Shown here: piece by piece, positions 18,165-26,881 of the stretch
Layout of the letters: each line of letters opens with the position of its first letter
Position numbering within the stretch: the stretch's first letter is position 1
Source: Duncaniella sp.
Lineage (GTDB): Bacteria > Bacteroidota > Bacteroidia > Bacteroidales > Muribaculaceae
Reading direction: 5' to 3'
Length of the DNA: 33,214 nt
Assembly (NCBI GenBank): GCA_029056055.1
Contig: JAIDCC010000097.1
Coordinates: 1-33,214 of the forward strand
Made by a program: the position numbers and the translations under genes
The notes under the pieces: generated by a model
What the model was told of the DNA's origin: nothing
What the model saw: the letters and a program-made list of their open reading frames with translations, nothing else
Database searches by the model: none

Positions 18165-19757
18165 TTAGTAGTCGAAAGAGAGCGAGAGGTCGTCAACCAT
18201 CAGCACCGAGCCGTTGCCGCCGGTGAAGTAGTCGCCGAGCGCCGAGGCCGAGCAGGTGCAGAGGATGTATTTGGGCACGCGCTCCGTCGATTTATAGTCG
18301 AGCGTGATTTCGAAGCGGGTCCACTCGGTGACGTCGCTCTTCCACTCCATTTTGCCGTAGGCCACGACATAGTCGGCCTCCGGGTCGAAGAGCTGGCGGT
18401 TTTTCGGATTGGTGCGTATTTCGAGAGGTTCGTCAGAGTCGATGAGCGCCACCCACACTATGCCTGTGTCGGGCGTGTCCTTGAGGTCTTCGAAGCCGCT
18501 CGTCACCGACGAGATGGGGGCGGAATGATATTTCATCCACCCGGTCATGCGCGTGGGGCGCACGGTGAACGGCCGTCCGAACGAGAGCACGCCGTTGGTG
18601 CCGTCGGTGCGCACGTATGAGCCGACGAAGATGTTTCCGGCGGCGAGCTTGCCTATCGAGCCGATGCCCACGAAGCGCGTCTCGAGGCAGGCGGAGCGTC
18701 CGGTGCCTGTCGGGGTGTCGTCAGAGGGATAGGTGTTTGACGTGCCGAGTGTCGTGGCGCCCTTGTTGCCTGTGTCCCAATAGGAGGTGCCGTCTTCGGC
18801 CCACGGGCACCACACCTTGCCGTCGAGCCACCAGTTTTCGAAATCTTCATTGGCCATCTGGGCGGTGGGCTGTGTGGTAAATTCCACCTCGGCGCCATAC
18901 TCGTCGTCGCTGTAGGCGCGTGCTATGTAGGTGGTTTCGGGAGTGAGTCCGGTGAGGCGGCCGGTAAACGAGCCGCCGTCGGTCGTAATGGCTGCGGCAC
19001 TCATGCGCTGCCACTCGGCAGCGTCGGCGCGACGGTATTCGAAGCCGTTATCCTTGCCCTCCTCGGCCGAGCCGTAGAGCCATGCCACGCAGCTCCATGC
19101 GTCTACGCGCTCTGTTGTCACGGTGGCTTCGGTGGTGAGCACGTAGATGGTCCATACGTCGGAGTGGCCGAATTCGGTGACGGTCACGTCGACGGGGCGC
19201 GTGAAGTCTACCTCGCGTCCTTCGAGCTGCGGAGTCATCACCGATGTGACGCCTTCGAGCTTGATGGAAGTGACCTTGATGCGGCTGAGGTCGGCCCCTT
19301 CGGGCACGTAGGCTATGACGCGGCGTCCGGCCACGTCGATGACCGATGCGCCCACCTGCTGCTCGACGGTGAAGTAGCGTTCGACGTCGCGCACGGCCGT
19401 GACAATCCACGTGTATTCCTGATAGAGCGTCAGCGTGGTGAGCCGGCGGTCGGTCAGGTCGATGCCGTTGAGCCATGCCGCCGAGTCGGGCCACTCTCCT
19501 TCGGAGGGGGAGAGGGCGAAGCCGTTGACCACGACGTTGGCCGGGTTGGAGCGCTCGCTCAGATAGAGCGTGACGGTCATGTTGACCGAGTCGATGGTGG
19601 CCGGCTGGAGGGCATCCTCGACTTCGAGCGACACAAACGACACCTGAATGTTGGGATAAGGTATGTTGTTTTTGATGCACCCCGAGAGCATCGACGCGGC
19701 GGCTATCACTGCGGCGAGGGCGGGGAGCAGACGGCTGAAAAGTTTAGATGCAGACAC
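18165..19757 (-). CDS. PCMD domain-containing lipoprotein
   Basis: This is a 530-residue predicted lipoprotein. The signal peptide ends in the lipobox LSGC (Cys27), followed by IKNNIPYP, a start I associate with Bacteroidetes PCMD lipoproteins. Residues about 30-215 look like tandem Ig-like beta repeats. A fibronectin-III-like segment ends near 295 (GLTPETTYIARAYS...EVEFTT). The C-terminal part from about 300 (NEDFENWW...) fits the PCMD family (putative carbohydrate metabolism domain, jelly-roll-like). Glycan binding is plausible but unproven. The start is GTG; it overlaps the end of the upstream barrel gene by 14 bases, indicating coupling. It is the last gene of a four-gene module. Confidence 0.8.
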   Translation of the reverse strand: MSASKLFSRLLPALAAVIAAASMLSGCIKNNIPYPNIQVSFVSLEVEDALQPATIDSVNMTVTLYLSERSNPANVVVNGFALSPSEGEWPDSAAWLNGIDLTDRRLTTLTLYQEYTWIVTAVRDVERYFTVEQQVGASVIDVAGRRVIAYVPEGADLSRIKVTSIKLEGVTSVMTPQLEGREVDFTRPVDVTVTEFGHSDVWTIYVLTTEATVTTERVDAWSCVAWLYGSAEEGKDNGFEYRRADAAEWQRMSAAAITTDGGSFTGRLTGLTPETTYIARAYSDDEYGAEVEFTTQPTAQMANEDFENWWLDGKVWCPWAEDGTSYWDTGNKGATTLGTSNTYPSDDTPTGTGRSACLETRFVGIGSIGKLAAGNIFVGSYVRTDGTNGVLSFGRPFTVRPTRMTGWMKYHSAPISSVTSGFEDLKDTPDTGIVWVALIDSDEPLEIRTNPKNRQLFDPEADYVVAYGKMEWKSDVTEWTRFEITLDYKSTERVPKYILCTCSASALGDYFTGGNGSVLMVDDLSLSFDY

Positions 19758-20955
19758 CGATACCGAAGTTAATGTTAAACAGATTGAGACGGAAGTTGGC
19801 GCCCGACGAGGTGCGGCGCCCTTCCTCGACGCCGTCGGTCACCTGACGGGCATGGGTGAGGTGCAGACCGAAAACGCCTATCGACACGTTGAAGCAGACG
19901 TTGTCCATGATGAACATCGTGAAGCCGGGCGAGAAGTTGAGGCCGAACTTGGTGTTGTAGGTGCGTGTCTCGCGCGGCTCCGAGTTGTAGAGGCGGCGGA
20001 ACACGTCCTGCCCCGAGCCAAACGAGAGGTCTACCTCGTTGAAGATGCCGAAGCGTTTCTCGGTGCCGAGACCGACGTAGTTTCTGTAGACTATCGACGA
20101 GGTGTAGGTGTGCGAGTAGTAGCTGACGTCGGAAATCGAGAAATTCAGGTCGTCGTCGAAGTCCATGCTGAGGCCGGCCAGGTCGGCGCCGGCGTGCGAA
20201 TACTTGAAGCGGAGGCCTATGCTCTGGTTGTGGCGGAAAAAGTAGCTCACCGAGGGTTGGAGCGAATACATTTTGCCTTTGAACGAGAAGTCTTTGAGCA
20301 CGGAGAGCATTTCGAGGTCGGCGGTGTTGAATTCGCCGTAGCTGGCCGTGAGGGCAAACATCCACTGCCCCTGCGGCACGAACATGAAGTTGTAGAGGCC
20401 GCGGTCGTAGCGTCCGAAGTTGCGCGTGGGGATGATGAAGGGCACGGTGTCGGTGCCGATGACCACCTTCGAGTCGAGCAACGAGGGCGCAATCGACGCG
20501 AGCACGATTTTGCCGTCGGCGTTGCGGGTGTAGTTGTGGGGCGCGCCGGGCAGGTCGGGCAGGATGCCTTCGCCGGCGTCTGTGGCGGGGACTGCCGCAG
20601 AGGGTGTTTCGATGTAGACGGGGCGGTCGACGTAGACGGTGTCGTGAACGATGACCGGCACGGCCTCGGGAGCGGCTCCCGTGGGGGCAGTCTCGGGGAG
20701 TGCGACGGCCTCCGTGGCTACAGGGACGGCGACAGCGGGTGTTGGCGGCACGGTTTGGGTCTGTGTCGCTGCGGGTGTCGGCGTGCGCCGCTGGGTGTGA
20801 TAGGTGGTCTGCACGGTGGTCACCGTGGTCACCGTGGTAATCGAGTCGACCCCTTCGGGCAGCGGGGTCTGCGCGGGGGTCTGGGCCGAGGCAAGTTCCC
20901 CGGTCAGCGCCGCGGCGGCCGTTATGAAGAGGGCGAGTAGACGGTTTCGCATCAT
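19744..20955 (-). CDS. Predicted outer-membrane beta-barrel protein with Pro/Thr-rich N-terminal region
   Basis: This is a 403-residue exported protein of unknown function. I start it at the ATG at 20955 because MMRNRLLALFITAAAALTG begins a good signal peptide (cleavage after ASA, residue 24). The longer frame from 20988 overlaps the upstream gene and puts 11 polar residues first. A Thr/Val/Pro/Ala-rich region with repeated TTV units and VYVDRPVYIETP follows to about residue 125. The rest alternates polar and hydrophobic residues like a beta-barrel. It aligns with the upstream neighbour along this part, for example RFGIFNEVDLSFGSGQ against RFGFFNEVQLQIGGGQ, so the two are tandem paralogues. 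Confidence 0.72.
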   Translation of the reverse strand: MMRNRLLALFITAAAALTGELASAQTPAQTPLPEGVDSITTVTTVTTVQTTYHTQRRTPTPAATQTQTVPPTPAVAVPVATEAVALPETAPTGAAPEAVPVIVHDTVYVDRPVYIETPSAAVPATDAGEGILPDLPGAPHNYTRNADGKIVLASIAPSLLDSKVVIGTDTVPFIIPTRNFGRYDRGLYNFMFVPQGQWMFALTASYGEFNTADLEMLSVLKDFSFKGKMYSLQPSVSYFFRHNQSIGLRFKYSHAGADLAGLSMDFDDDLNFSISDVSYYSHTYTSSIVYRNYVGLGTEKRFGIFNEVDLSFGSGQDVFRRLYNSEPRETRTYNTKFGLNFSPGFTMFIMDNVCFNVSIGVFGLHLTHARQVTDGVEEGRRTSSGANFRLNLFNINFGIGVCI

Positions 20956-20965
20956 GGGGGAACGG

Positions 20966-21715
20966 TTAGAGGTAGAATGCCACTCCAAACGAGATGGAGA
21001 AGAGATTGATTTTGAAATTGGCCGATTTGATGTCGGTGTTGGCCACGTAGATTTGGTCGGTCACCGAGCGGGTGTTGCGGTAGTTGAAGCCGAGCACGCC
21101 CACCGACACTTCAAGCGCCGAATAGTTGTTGAGAAACATGATGACGCCGGGTGTGAGGCCGAGGCTGAGGCCGAAGTTGCGGGCATAGGTGCCTGTGAGG
21201 TCGAGCCCTTCGCCGTTGACTATCTTGCTTTGGCCGCCGCCAATCTGAAGCTGCACTTCGTTGAAAAATCCAAACCTCATCGAGCGCCCCAGCGAGATGT
21301 AGTTGCGGAACGCCGCCGTGGTGTAGTAGGAATGTGAGAGGGCATACATCGGACCGCCCGAATAGGAGGTCTCCGAGTCGAGCACCACGTCGGCCGAGTT
21401 GAGGCGTGCGCGCGAGCGCTCGTAGGCGAAGCGGCCGCCGGCGGCCAGGTTGTCGCCGAACGCATAGAAGAGCATCGGCGAGAGCTTGAAGTTGTAGGTG
21501 TCGCCCGTCAGGTTTTCTATTATCAGAAACTGGTAGCGGTCCATGTCGGTCTGCGAATAGCTCACCGACAGACCCGTCACCCACTGCCCCTTGGGCACGA
21601 ATGAAATCTGCTCAAGGTCGCGGCGGAATTCGGTCTGAGCGCCGGCTCGCTCCGGCTTGGCGAGCGCACCCGCCAACAGCAGGAGCCAGCATAGTATGTG
21701 GAGATATCGGGGCAT
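20966..21715 (-). CDS. Predicted outer-membrane beta-barrel protein (paralogue of its downstream neighbour)
   Basis: This is a 249-residue exported protein. The signal peptide MPRYLHILCWLLLLAGALA leads to probable cleavage near AGA/QT (residues 26-27). The mature part has alternating hydrophobic and polar stretches, many Tyr and Phe residues, and ends GVAFYL, as expected of an outer-membrane barrel. Shared segments with the next gene include a VPKGQW/VPQGQW opening, FRNYISLG / YRNYVGLG and FGFFNEVQ / FGIFNEVD. It lacks the neighbour's Thr/Pro-rich insert. Only 10 bases separate its stop from the neighbour's start. Function is unknown; anchoring or export of the flanking lipoproteins is a guess from context. 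Confidence 0.72.
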   Translation of the reverse strand: MPRYLHILCWLLLLAGALAKPERAGAQTEFRRDLEQISFVPKGQWVTGLSVSYSQTDMDRYQFLIIENLTGDTYNFKLSPMLFYAFGDNLAAGGRFAYERSRARLNSADVVLDSETSYSGGPMYALSHSYYTTAAFRNYISLGRSMRFGFFNEVQLQIGGGQSKIVNGEGLDLTGTYARNFGLSLGLTPGVIMFLNNYSALEVSVGVLGFNYRNTRSVTDQIYVANTDIKSANFKINLFSISFGVAFYL

Positions 21716-21751
21716 CTGATTAGGGTTAAGATGGTGGTGTAAAGGGGTCGG

Positions 21752-24268
21752 TCAGTACGACAGATAGATGTTGTCGAGCGCGAGGCGTCCGCCCAGCGAC
21801 GTGGCGCTTTCGGGGTCGGTGGTGGTGACTATCGTCGCGCTCTCTTGCTCGATTGTGCCGGCATGTACCGACGAGGCAAACATCACTTTGAGCCGTCGGG
21901 CTTTCACGCCGAACTGGTCGTAGGCGAGCGGCAGCGAGAAGGCTTTCCACCCCGTGCAGAGGGGCAGTCGCATCTCGGCCGAGGCGATGACCGTCTCGAC
22001 TTCGCCGTCGATGGTGCCGAGCACTTCCACTCTCACCAGGCCGGCGTCGCTGCGGTCGTCGTCGCAGGGGGTGAAGATGTAATAGCCGTTGAGCGACGTC
22101 GGGCGCGCGCCCCACGAAACGCCTTCGTCATAGGTCTCGGTCATGGTCGAAGGGTCAAACGAGTAGTTGCCGAGGAAGAGGCGCCCGGCGGCTTTGTAGC
22201 CTACGCGCGGCGTCACGGGCGAGTAGTCGAGGTAGGGCGTTCCGGTCTGGGCGTAGGGGGCTATCTCCTCGCCGTTGGGGTCAAATCCTGTGGTCTGAAG
22301 CTCGACGGCAAACGTGCCGTTCTGCGTGGGAGTAGTCAGCGAGTAGGTCGACGGATACATGTACCAGGTGTTGTGATTGGCAAAGGCGCTGTTGAAGGTC
22401 TTTTCGTTTACCGTCGTCCAGTTTTTGGGCACGCGCATGTCAAACGTGACCATGTGCTGGCGGTTGAAGATTTCTACCGTGGTCTGCGAGTAGCGGCCTC
22501 CTGAGGGGAGGTTCTTGTAGGCGGGTCCGTCGCGGCGCTCCTCGAAATCGGCGTTCGGCAGCTGGGGCGTGCCTTCGGTGGTAAACCTCACCGTGTTGCA
22601 GAATTGCGGCTCGGCTTCGGCGGCATCCATCATCGTGGCGTTGACGCTGTAGGAGGTCGAGGGTTTGAGCCCGATTATCTTGACCACTCCCCTCTCCGGG
22701 TCGGCCGTGAAAAGGTTATACGGACGGTCGTCAACGTAGAGGTGCAGACGGTCGAGTATCGCTGTCAGGAGCGAAGGCTCGGCGGGCACCACGAGAATGT
22801 CGGCATAGGCGGCGAAGGCGTCTACCACTATCGAGAAATCAGGCTGAATGCGTCTCACCGTAAAGGTCGACCTCACTTCGTCGCAGTAGACGAGTCTGAC
22901 GGCTACGTCGGCCGACCCGTCACCCAGGTCGGCGGTGAGTCGGTAGGTGTCAGGGCTGATGCGTTCCGCCGAGGCCACAGGCAGCGCGTGCCACACGCTG
23001 TCAGCTCCGGCGCTCTGCAGCTCCACGCGCTCCATGAAGTCGGTGGCGGGGCTGACGACGGTGATTTCCGTGCGGTTCACGCCCATGACGGCACCTGTCA
23101 CTGATGTCACCGTGAGGTCGACGGGCGTCGTGACCACTCTCAGCGTCGCCGCTTGCGAGATGCGTCCGTCGCTCCCTTCGGCCACTACCGAGAAGGTAGA
23201 CTGCGCGGCGTCCGGCTCTGTGAAAACAAGCTGACCCAACAGGTCGTTGAAGTCGATGGTGCCCCCTTCGGTGGCGGTCAGGCTGACGTTCAGCCCCAGT
23301 TTGCGCAACAAGGCGGTGGCCTCCGAATTGGTCTTGAGAAGGTCGGCTGTCATCGGCACTCCCTTGGCCGCAAGTGAGGCGGAATTGATGGTGAGCGTCA
23401 CACGTTCGAGCGTCTCTCCAGCAGGCTTGACCCGGCACACGAGCGGCGCGTCGTAGTTCTCGCCTTCGGGCAATTCCACTTCCGAGGGAACCCCTTCCTC
23501 CCACTCGGCGTGCGGAGGCTCTGCGGCAAGAAATTCGGGAGTGAGGCGGATGCTCTTGCGTTCACCCCCCGAAATGCCTACCTCTACGACGGGCGTTCCG
23601 TCCGCGTCGGTCGAGGCATCCACTGCTATTTCATAGAGCGTCGCGCTCTGCGGTGTCTCCAGACCTATGGCGCGCACCGCGGCTGTGCCGGGCAGCGAGA
23701 GATAGATGGCCGTCGGCGCGGTGTCGAGGCTGAGCAGGCGTGTTTCTCCGGCGGTGATGGCGAAGCATTCCGAGGTGGCCGACTGCACGCTGATTTCGCC
23801 CCCGGGATAGGCCGAGAGAAAGGCCTCCGAGTAGCTCACGGCGAAGAATGCGCTTTCGGGCGTCAGGACGAGCCTGACGCTCTCGCGGCTGTTGTCGCCT
23901 ATGGTCAGCGGCGTGCTGCCTGTGAATCGCGGCGTGTCAAATCCCTGCTCCGAATTGCGTCCCGCATCGCCCGTGAGGATGTAGGGCCCGGCAAAATAGT
24001 CGTCGCCCTGCGTGAATTGGCTAAACTCCGGCCATGTGTGGGTGTACCTTCCTCCTTCCGAGGTCAGCGTAATCGAAATGTCGCTGTCGCTCAGGGAGTG
24101 CGCGGCCTCTCGCCCGGCGTTGCTCCCGTCGGGCAGCTTGAGCGCGGGCGCAATCTCTACCTCGACGTAAAGCTGCCCCACTTTGTCGGGGCCTTCGTCG
24201 ACGTTGCTGGCACACGCTGCGGCAAGCAGCGCGCCGGTCATGGCTATGTAGCGTGGCAGAGATTTCAC
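21752..24268 (-). CDS. DUF4493/PCMD-like multidomain lipoprotein
   Basis: This is an 838-residue predicted surface lipoprotein. The N-terminus MKSLPRYIAMTGALLAAAC fits a type II signal peptide with Cys19. The region after the Cys (ASNVDEGPD) is acidic, as in Bacteroidetes export signals. Residues about 30-300 begin KVGQLYVEVEIAP, as in DUF4493 proteins. The middle is a series of Ig-like beta segments. From about residue 570 (LPNADFEER...) a jelly-roll-like domain of the PCMD type ends in LALDNIYLSY, echoing DDLSLSFDY at the end of the other lipoprotein. It is the first gene of the four-gene module, 44 bases after murI. Domain names are from memory of family patterns and should be checked. Confidence 0.75.
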   Translation of the reverse strand: MKSLPRYIAMTGALLAAACASNVDEGPDKVGQLYVEVEIAPALKLPDGSNAGREAAHSLSDSDISITLTSEGGRYTHTWPEFSQFTQGDDYFAGPYILTGDAGRNSEQGFDTPRFTGSTPLTIGDNSRESVRLVLTPESAFFAVSYSEAFLSAYPGGEISVQSATSECFAITAGETRLLSLDTAPTAIYLSLPGTAAVRAIGLETPQSATLYEIAVDASTDADGTPVVEVGISGGERKSIRLTPEFLAAEPPHAEWEEGVPSEVELPEGENYDAPLVCRVKPAGETLERVTLTINSASLAAKGVPMTADLLKTNSEATALLRKLGLNVSLTATEGGTIDFNDLLGQLVFTEPDAAQSTFSVVAEGSDGRISQAATLRVVTTPVDLTVTSVTGAVMGVNRTEITVVSPATDFMERVELQSAGADSVWHALPVASAERISPDTYRLTADLGDGSADVAVRLVYCDEVRSTFTVRRIQPDFSIVVDAFAAYADILVVPAEPSLLTAILDRLHLYVDDRPYNLFTADPERGVVKIIGLKPSTSYSVNATMMDAAEAEPQFCNTVRFTTEGTPQLPNADFEERRDGPAYKNLPSGGRYSQTTVEIFNRQHMVTFDMRVPKNWTTVNEKTFNSAFANHNTWYMYPSTYSLTTPTQNGTFAVELQTTGFDPNGEEIAPYAQTGTPYLDYSPVTPRVGYKAAGRLFLGNYSFDPSTMTETYDEGVSWGARPTSLNGYYIFTPCDDDRSDAGLVRVEVLGTIDGEVETVIASAEMRLPLCTGWKAFSLPLAYDQFGVKARRLKVMFASSVHAGTIEQESATIVTTTDPESATSLGGRLALDNIYLSY

Positions 24269-24312
24269 TTTCTATGGACGTGTTGGTTTTTAAGGTTGCC
24301 GAGACAGTCGGG

Positions 24313-25146
24313 TCAGGCCAATTCGATGCGTGTGGCCTTTACGGGGCCTTCCACGAAATTGGCGGCGGCCGCTGCGAAACGGTCGGGGTTTTCGGTGGTG
24401 AGATATTCTACGTTGCCTCCGCGGGTGCAGCGGGCGGCCATGTCGGGGTGGCGCTCGAGATAGGAGGCGAGGCTCTTGGCCACGAGCGGACCTTGGCAAA
24501 CGATTTCGGCGCGTCCGGCCACGGCTTCGCTGATTTTCGGCAGCATCAGCGGATAATGCGTGCAGCCGAGGATGATGGTGTCGATGTCAGGCTCCTGCGC
24601 GAAGAGTTCCTCGACGTTTTTCCTTACGAAGTAGTCGGCGCCCGGCTTGTCATACTCGCCGTTTTCGATGAGCGGCACCCACATGGGGCACGCCTCCGAC
24701 ACGGTGCGGAAGCGGGGGAAGAATTTGGCTATCTCGATGTCGTAGGTGCCCGACGAGATAGTGCCCGGGGTGCCGAGCACGCCGATGTTGCCCCCGCGCG
24801 AGATTTCGCCCAATGCTTCGACGGTGGGGATGACCACGCCGAGCACGCGACGCGCTGCGTCGAGCTTGGGCAGGTCGTTCTGCTGGATGGAGCGGAGTGC
24901 CTTGGCCGACGCGGTGTTGCACGCCAGAATCACGAGCTGACAGCCGCGCTCGAAGAGTTTGCGCACGGCCTGAAGCGTGAATTCGTAGACCACGTCAAAC
25001 GACCGCGTCCCGTAGGGTGTGCGCGCGTTGTCGCCCAGATAGATGTAGTCGTAGTCGGGGAGTGTCTTGCGGATTTCGTTGAGTATGGTCAGGCCTCCGT
25101 AGCCGGAGTCGAAGATGCCTATCGCACCGGGTGACGTTGAATACAT
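24313..25146 (-). CDS. murI: Glutamate racemase MurI
   Basis: MurI interconverts L- and D-glutamate without cofactor, supplying D-Glu for MurD. The 277-residue length is normal. The N-terminal IFDSGYGGL has the catalytic-site Asp13 and Ser14; Tyr sits where most homologues have Val. The two catalytic cysteines are in ACNTAS (Cys76) and GCTHYPL (Cys195, with His197). The start is ATG at 25146, just downstream of a MITE-like element whose nearer arm begins about 20 bases upstream. The 44-base spacing to the lipoprotein gene that follows suggests that the envelope module may be read from the same transcript. Confidence 0.96.
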   Translation of the reverse strand: MYSTSPGAIGIFDSGYGGLTILNEIRKTLPDYDYIYLGDNARTPYGTRSFDVVYEFTLQAVRKLFERGCQLVILACNTASAKALRSIQQNDLPKLDAARRVLGVVIPTVEALGEISRGGNIGVLGTPGTISSGTYDIEIAKFFPRFRTVSEACPMWVPLIENGEYDKPGADYFVRKNVEELFAQEPDIDTIILGCTHYPLMLPKISEAVAGRAEIVCQGPLVAKSLASYLERHPDMAARCTRGGNVEYLTTENPDRFAAAAANFVEGPVKATRIELA

Positions 25147-25166
25147 ATTTTCGGATTATCGGATGG

Positions 25167-25333
25167 TAAGTATGGGTTCGAAATTATTTAATGCATCGGG
25201 TTATGAAGTATGTGGATGAAATTTCGCATTTGGCTGAAGGCGTTGTGGGGTTCCATAACAACTGAAGTCGAATTAGAAAGTCCGCCTCAGAATTCATGAG
25301 CCAATGCATTAAATAATTTCTAACACATACTTA
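25167..25333. repeat. MITE-like inverted-repeat element, copy B
   Basis: This 167-base non-coding element has 33-base terminal inverted repeats (25167-25199 and 25301-25333) that match at 30 of 33 positions, including a perfect 17-base core (25180-25196 and 25304-25320). Ends are TAAGTATG and CATACTTA, again bounded by TA. The centre contains TTTGGCTG (25229-25236), then GGCG and a small hairpin of GTTGT (25241-25245) with ACAAC (25257-25261). The same order of motifs occurs in copy A (16113-16298). It separates murI from the nuo operon and may carry or influence the murI promoter. Confidence 0.62.
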
Positions 25334-25363
25334 ATTGCTATGCCGGGTATTATACTACTTAAT

Positions 25364-25395
25364 CCGACCCGCCCGAATCGCGTCGGGCAGGTCGG
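25364..25395 (-). terminator. Terminator-like hairpin after the nuo operon
   Basis: CCGACC-C-GCCCGA (25364-25376) pairs with TCGGGC-A-GGTCGG (25383-25395): 12 base pairs with one C/A mismatch around a six-base loop. It lies 37 bases beyond the nuoN stop on the minus strand. Flanks are AT-rich (TTAA on both sides), but there is no long U-run, so termination efficiency is uncertain. Confidence 0.65.
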
Positions 25396-25432
25396 AATTT
25401 AAGATGGTTTCCTTCAGTCAGACGCTCCGACC

Positions 25433-26872
25433 TCAGGCTATGGTGAGAAGATAGTTGTAGATGGGGCTGAAGATGCCGAGCAGGATGATGCCGGCCACGC
25501 AAATCCACATGCCGAGGCGCTCCGAGCAGGCCGAGCGGAAGGTGGCTATCGGGGCGTCGCTATCGTTGATGAACATCGCCTTCACCACGAGCAGGTAGTA
25601 GTAGAGCGAGATGATGGTGTTAATCAACGCTATCAGCACGAGCACGTAGAGCGCGGTCGAATCGGTGCCGTTCAGTGCCGACGTAAAGACGAAGAATTTG
25701 CTGAAGAAGCCGGCGAAGGGAGGAATACCGGCCAGTGAGAACATGGCGAGCATCATCGTCACGGCCAGACGGGGGTTGGTCTTGTAGAGGCCGTTGTAGT
25801 CGGTCATTTCAATCTTGCCGGTGGCGTTCTCGATGGCGCCGATTACACCGAAGGCGGCGAGGTTGGAGAAGACGTAGACGAGCACGTAGAACATCAGTGC
25901 TGAGTAGCCCATGGGGTTGTCGCCCATCACGGCGAGCATGATGTAGCCGGCCTGCGATATCGACGAGAAGGCGAGGAAGCGCTTCATGTTGACCTGACGC
26001 ATGGCGAAGAGGTTGCCCACGGTGATGGTGAGCACGATGAGTGCGTAGAGCATCCACTCCCACATCGACGAGTAGACGGTGGCGAACACCTGGGTCAGCA
26101 CCACGAGGAAGGCAAATGCGGCCGAGCCTTTGGAGATGACCGAGAGGTAGGAGGTGACGGGGGTAGGTGCGCCCTGATAGACGTCGGCGGTCCAGAGGTG
26201 GAACGGCACGAGCGAAATCTTGTAGCCGAAGCCGGCCATGACGAAGGCCAGACCGACGGCGAGCATCACGCCCACGTTAGAGCCGACGGCCGAGGCGATG
26301 CCGGCGTAGTAGAGGGTGCCGGTCAGGCCGTAGACGAGGCTCAGACCCATCAGAAGGATGGCCGACGAGAACACTGCGGTCAGCACATACTTGATGGCGG
26401 CCTCATGGCTTTCGTAGCGGCGCTTGTCGAAGGCCACCAGCGCGCAGAGCGGCAGCGACGCGGTTTCGAGACCGATGATGAACAGCAGGAAGTGACGGGC
26501 CGATATCATCAGATACATGCCGAAGAGGGTCAGCATGATGAGTTCGTAGAACTCGCCGCGGCGTATCGAGACGAAATCGCTGTCGGCCCACTTCATGGCC
26601 TGCACCAGCACGATGAACGCGCCTATGTTGAGGGTGTTCTTTATGGCATACATCACTTTCGAGGTGGCATACATGCCGTCGAAAGCCGACTCTTCATAGC
26701 CGGGGATGGTGACGAAGCCGAAGGCCACGATGGCGGCCATCCAGAGACAGCCCACGACGGGGACGCTCTTGGCGGCCTTCGGAGATGCGAACGTGTCGCA
26801 GAGGAACACTACGAGAAAGGCAATGAGGAGCGCTATCTCCTGCTTCATTGCAAAAAACTGAGAGTAATCCAT
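25433..26872 (-). CDS. nuoN: NADH-quinone oxidoreductase subunit N
   Basis: NuoN is one of the three antiporter-like proton-pumping subunits in the membrane arm of complex I. The 479-residue protein is polytopic and opens with MDYSQFFAMKQE. It carries the conserved membrane glutamate in GLETASLP (Glu136) and the antiporter-family FHLWTADVYQGAPTPVT. Loop and helix order are those of the family. It is the last gene of the operon, nine bases after nuoM and followed by a hairpin at 25364-25395. Confidence 0.95.
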   Translation of the reverse strand: MDYSQFFAMKQEIALLIAFLVVFLCDTFASPKAAKSVPVVGCLWMAAIVAFGFVTIPGYEESAFDGMYATSKVMYAIKNTLNIGAFIVLVQAMKWADSDFVSIRRGEFYELIMLTLFGMYLMISARHFLLFIIGLETASLPLCALVAFDKRRYESHEAAIKYVLTAVFSSAILLMGLSLVYGLTGTLYYAGIASAVGSNVGVMLAVGLAFVMAGFGYKISLVPFHLWTADVYQGAPTPVTSYLSVISKGSAAFAFLVVLTQVFATVYSSMWEWMLYALIVLTITVGNLFAMRQVNMKRFLAFSSISQAGYIMLAVMGDNPMGYSALMFYVLVYVFSNLAAFGVIGAIENATGKIEMTDYNGLYKTNPRLAVTMMLAMFSLAGIPPFAGFFSKFFVFTSALNGTDSTALYVLVLIALINTIISLYYYLLVVKAMFINDSDAPIATFRSACSERLGMWICVAGIILLGIFSPIYNYLLTIA

Positions 26873-26881
26873 TTCCTATGC

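Noticed and set aside
20956-20988. Longer start for the second barrel gene
   Set aside because: It adds 11 polar residues before a good signal peptide and overlaps the upstream gene.
18165-24268. Polysaccharide utilisation locus
   Set aside because: No SusC (TonB-dependent receptor), SusD or glycoside hydrolase is present; the barrels are too small for SusC.
25356-25361. A further TACTTA near copy B as a third element end
   Set aside because: Only six bases match and no partner arm was found nearby; probably chance.
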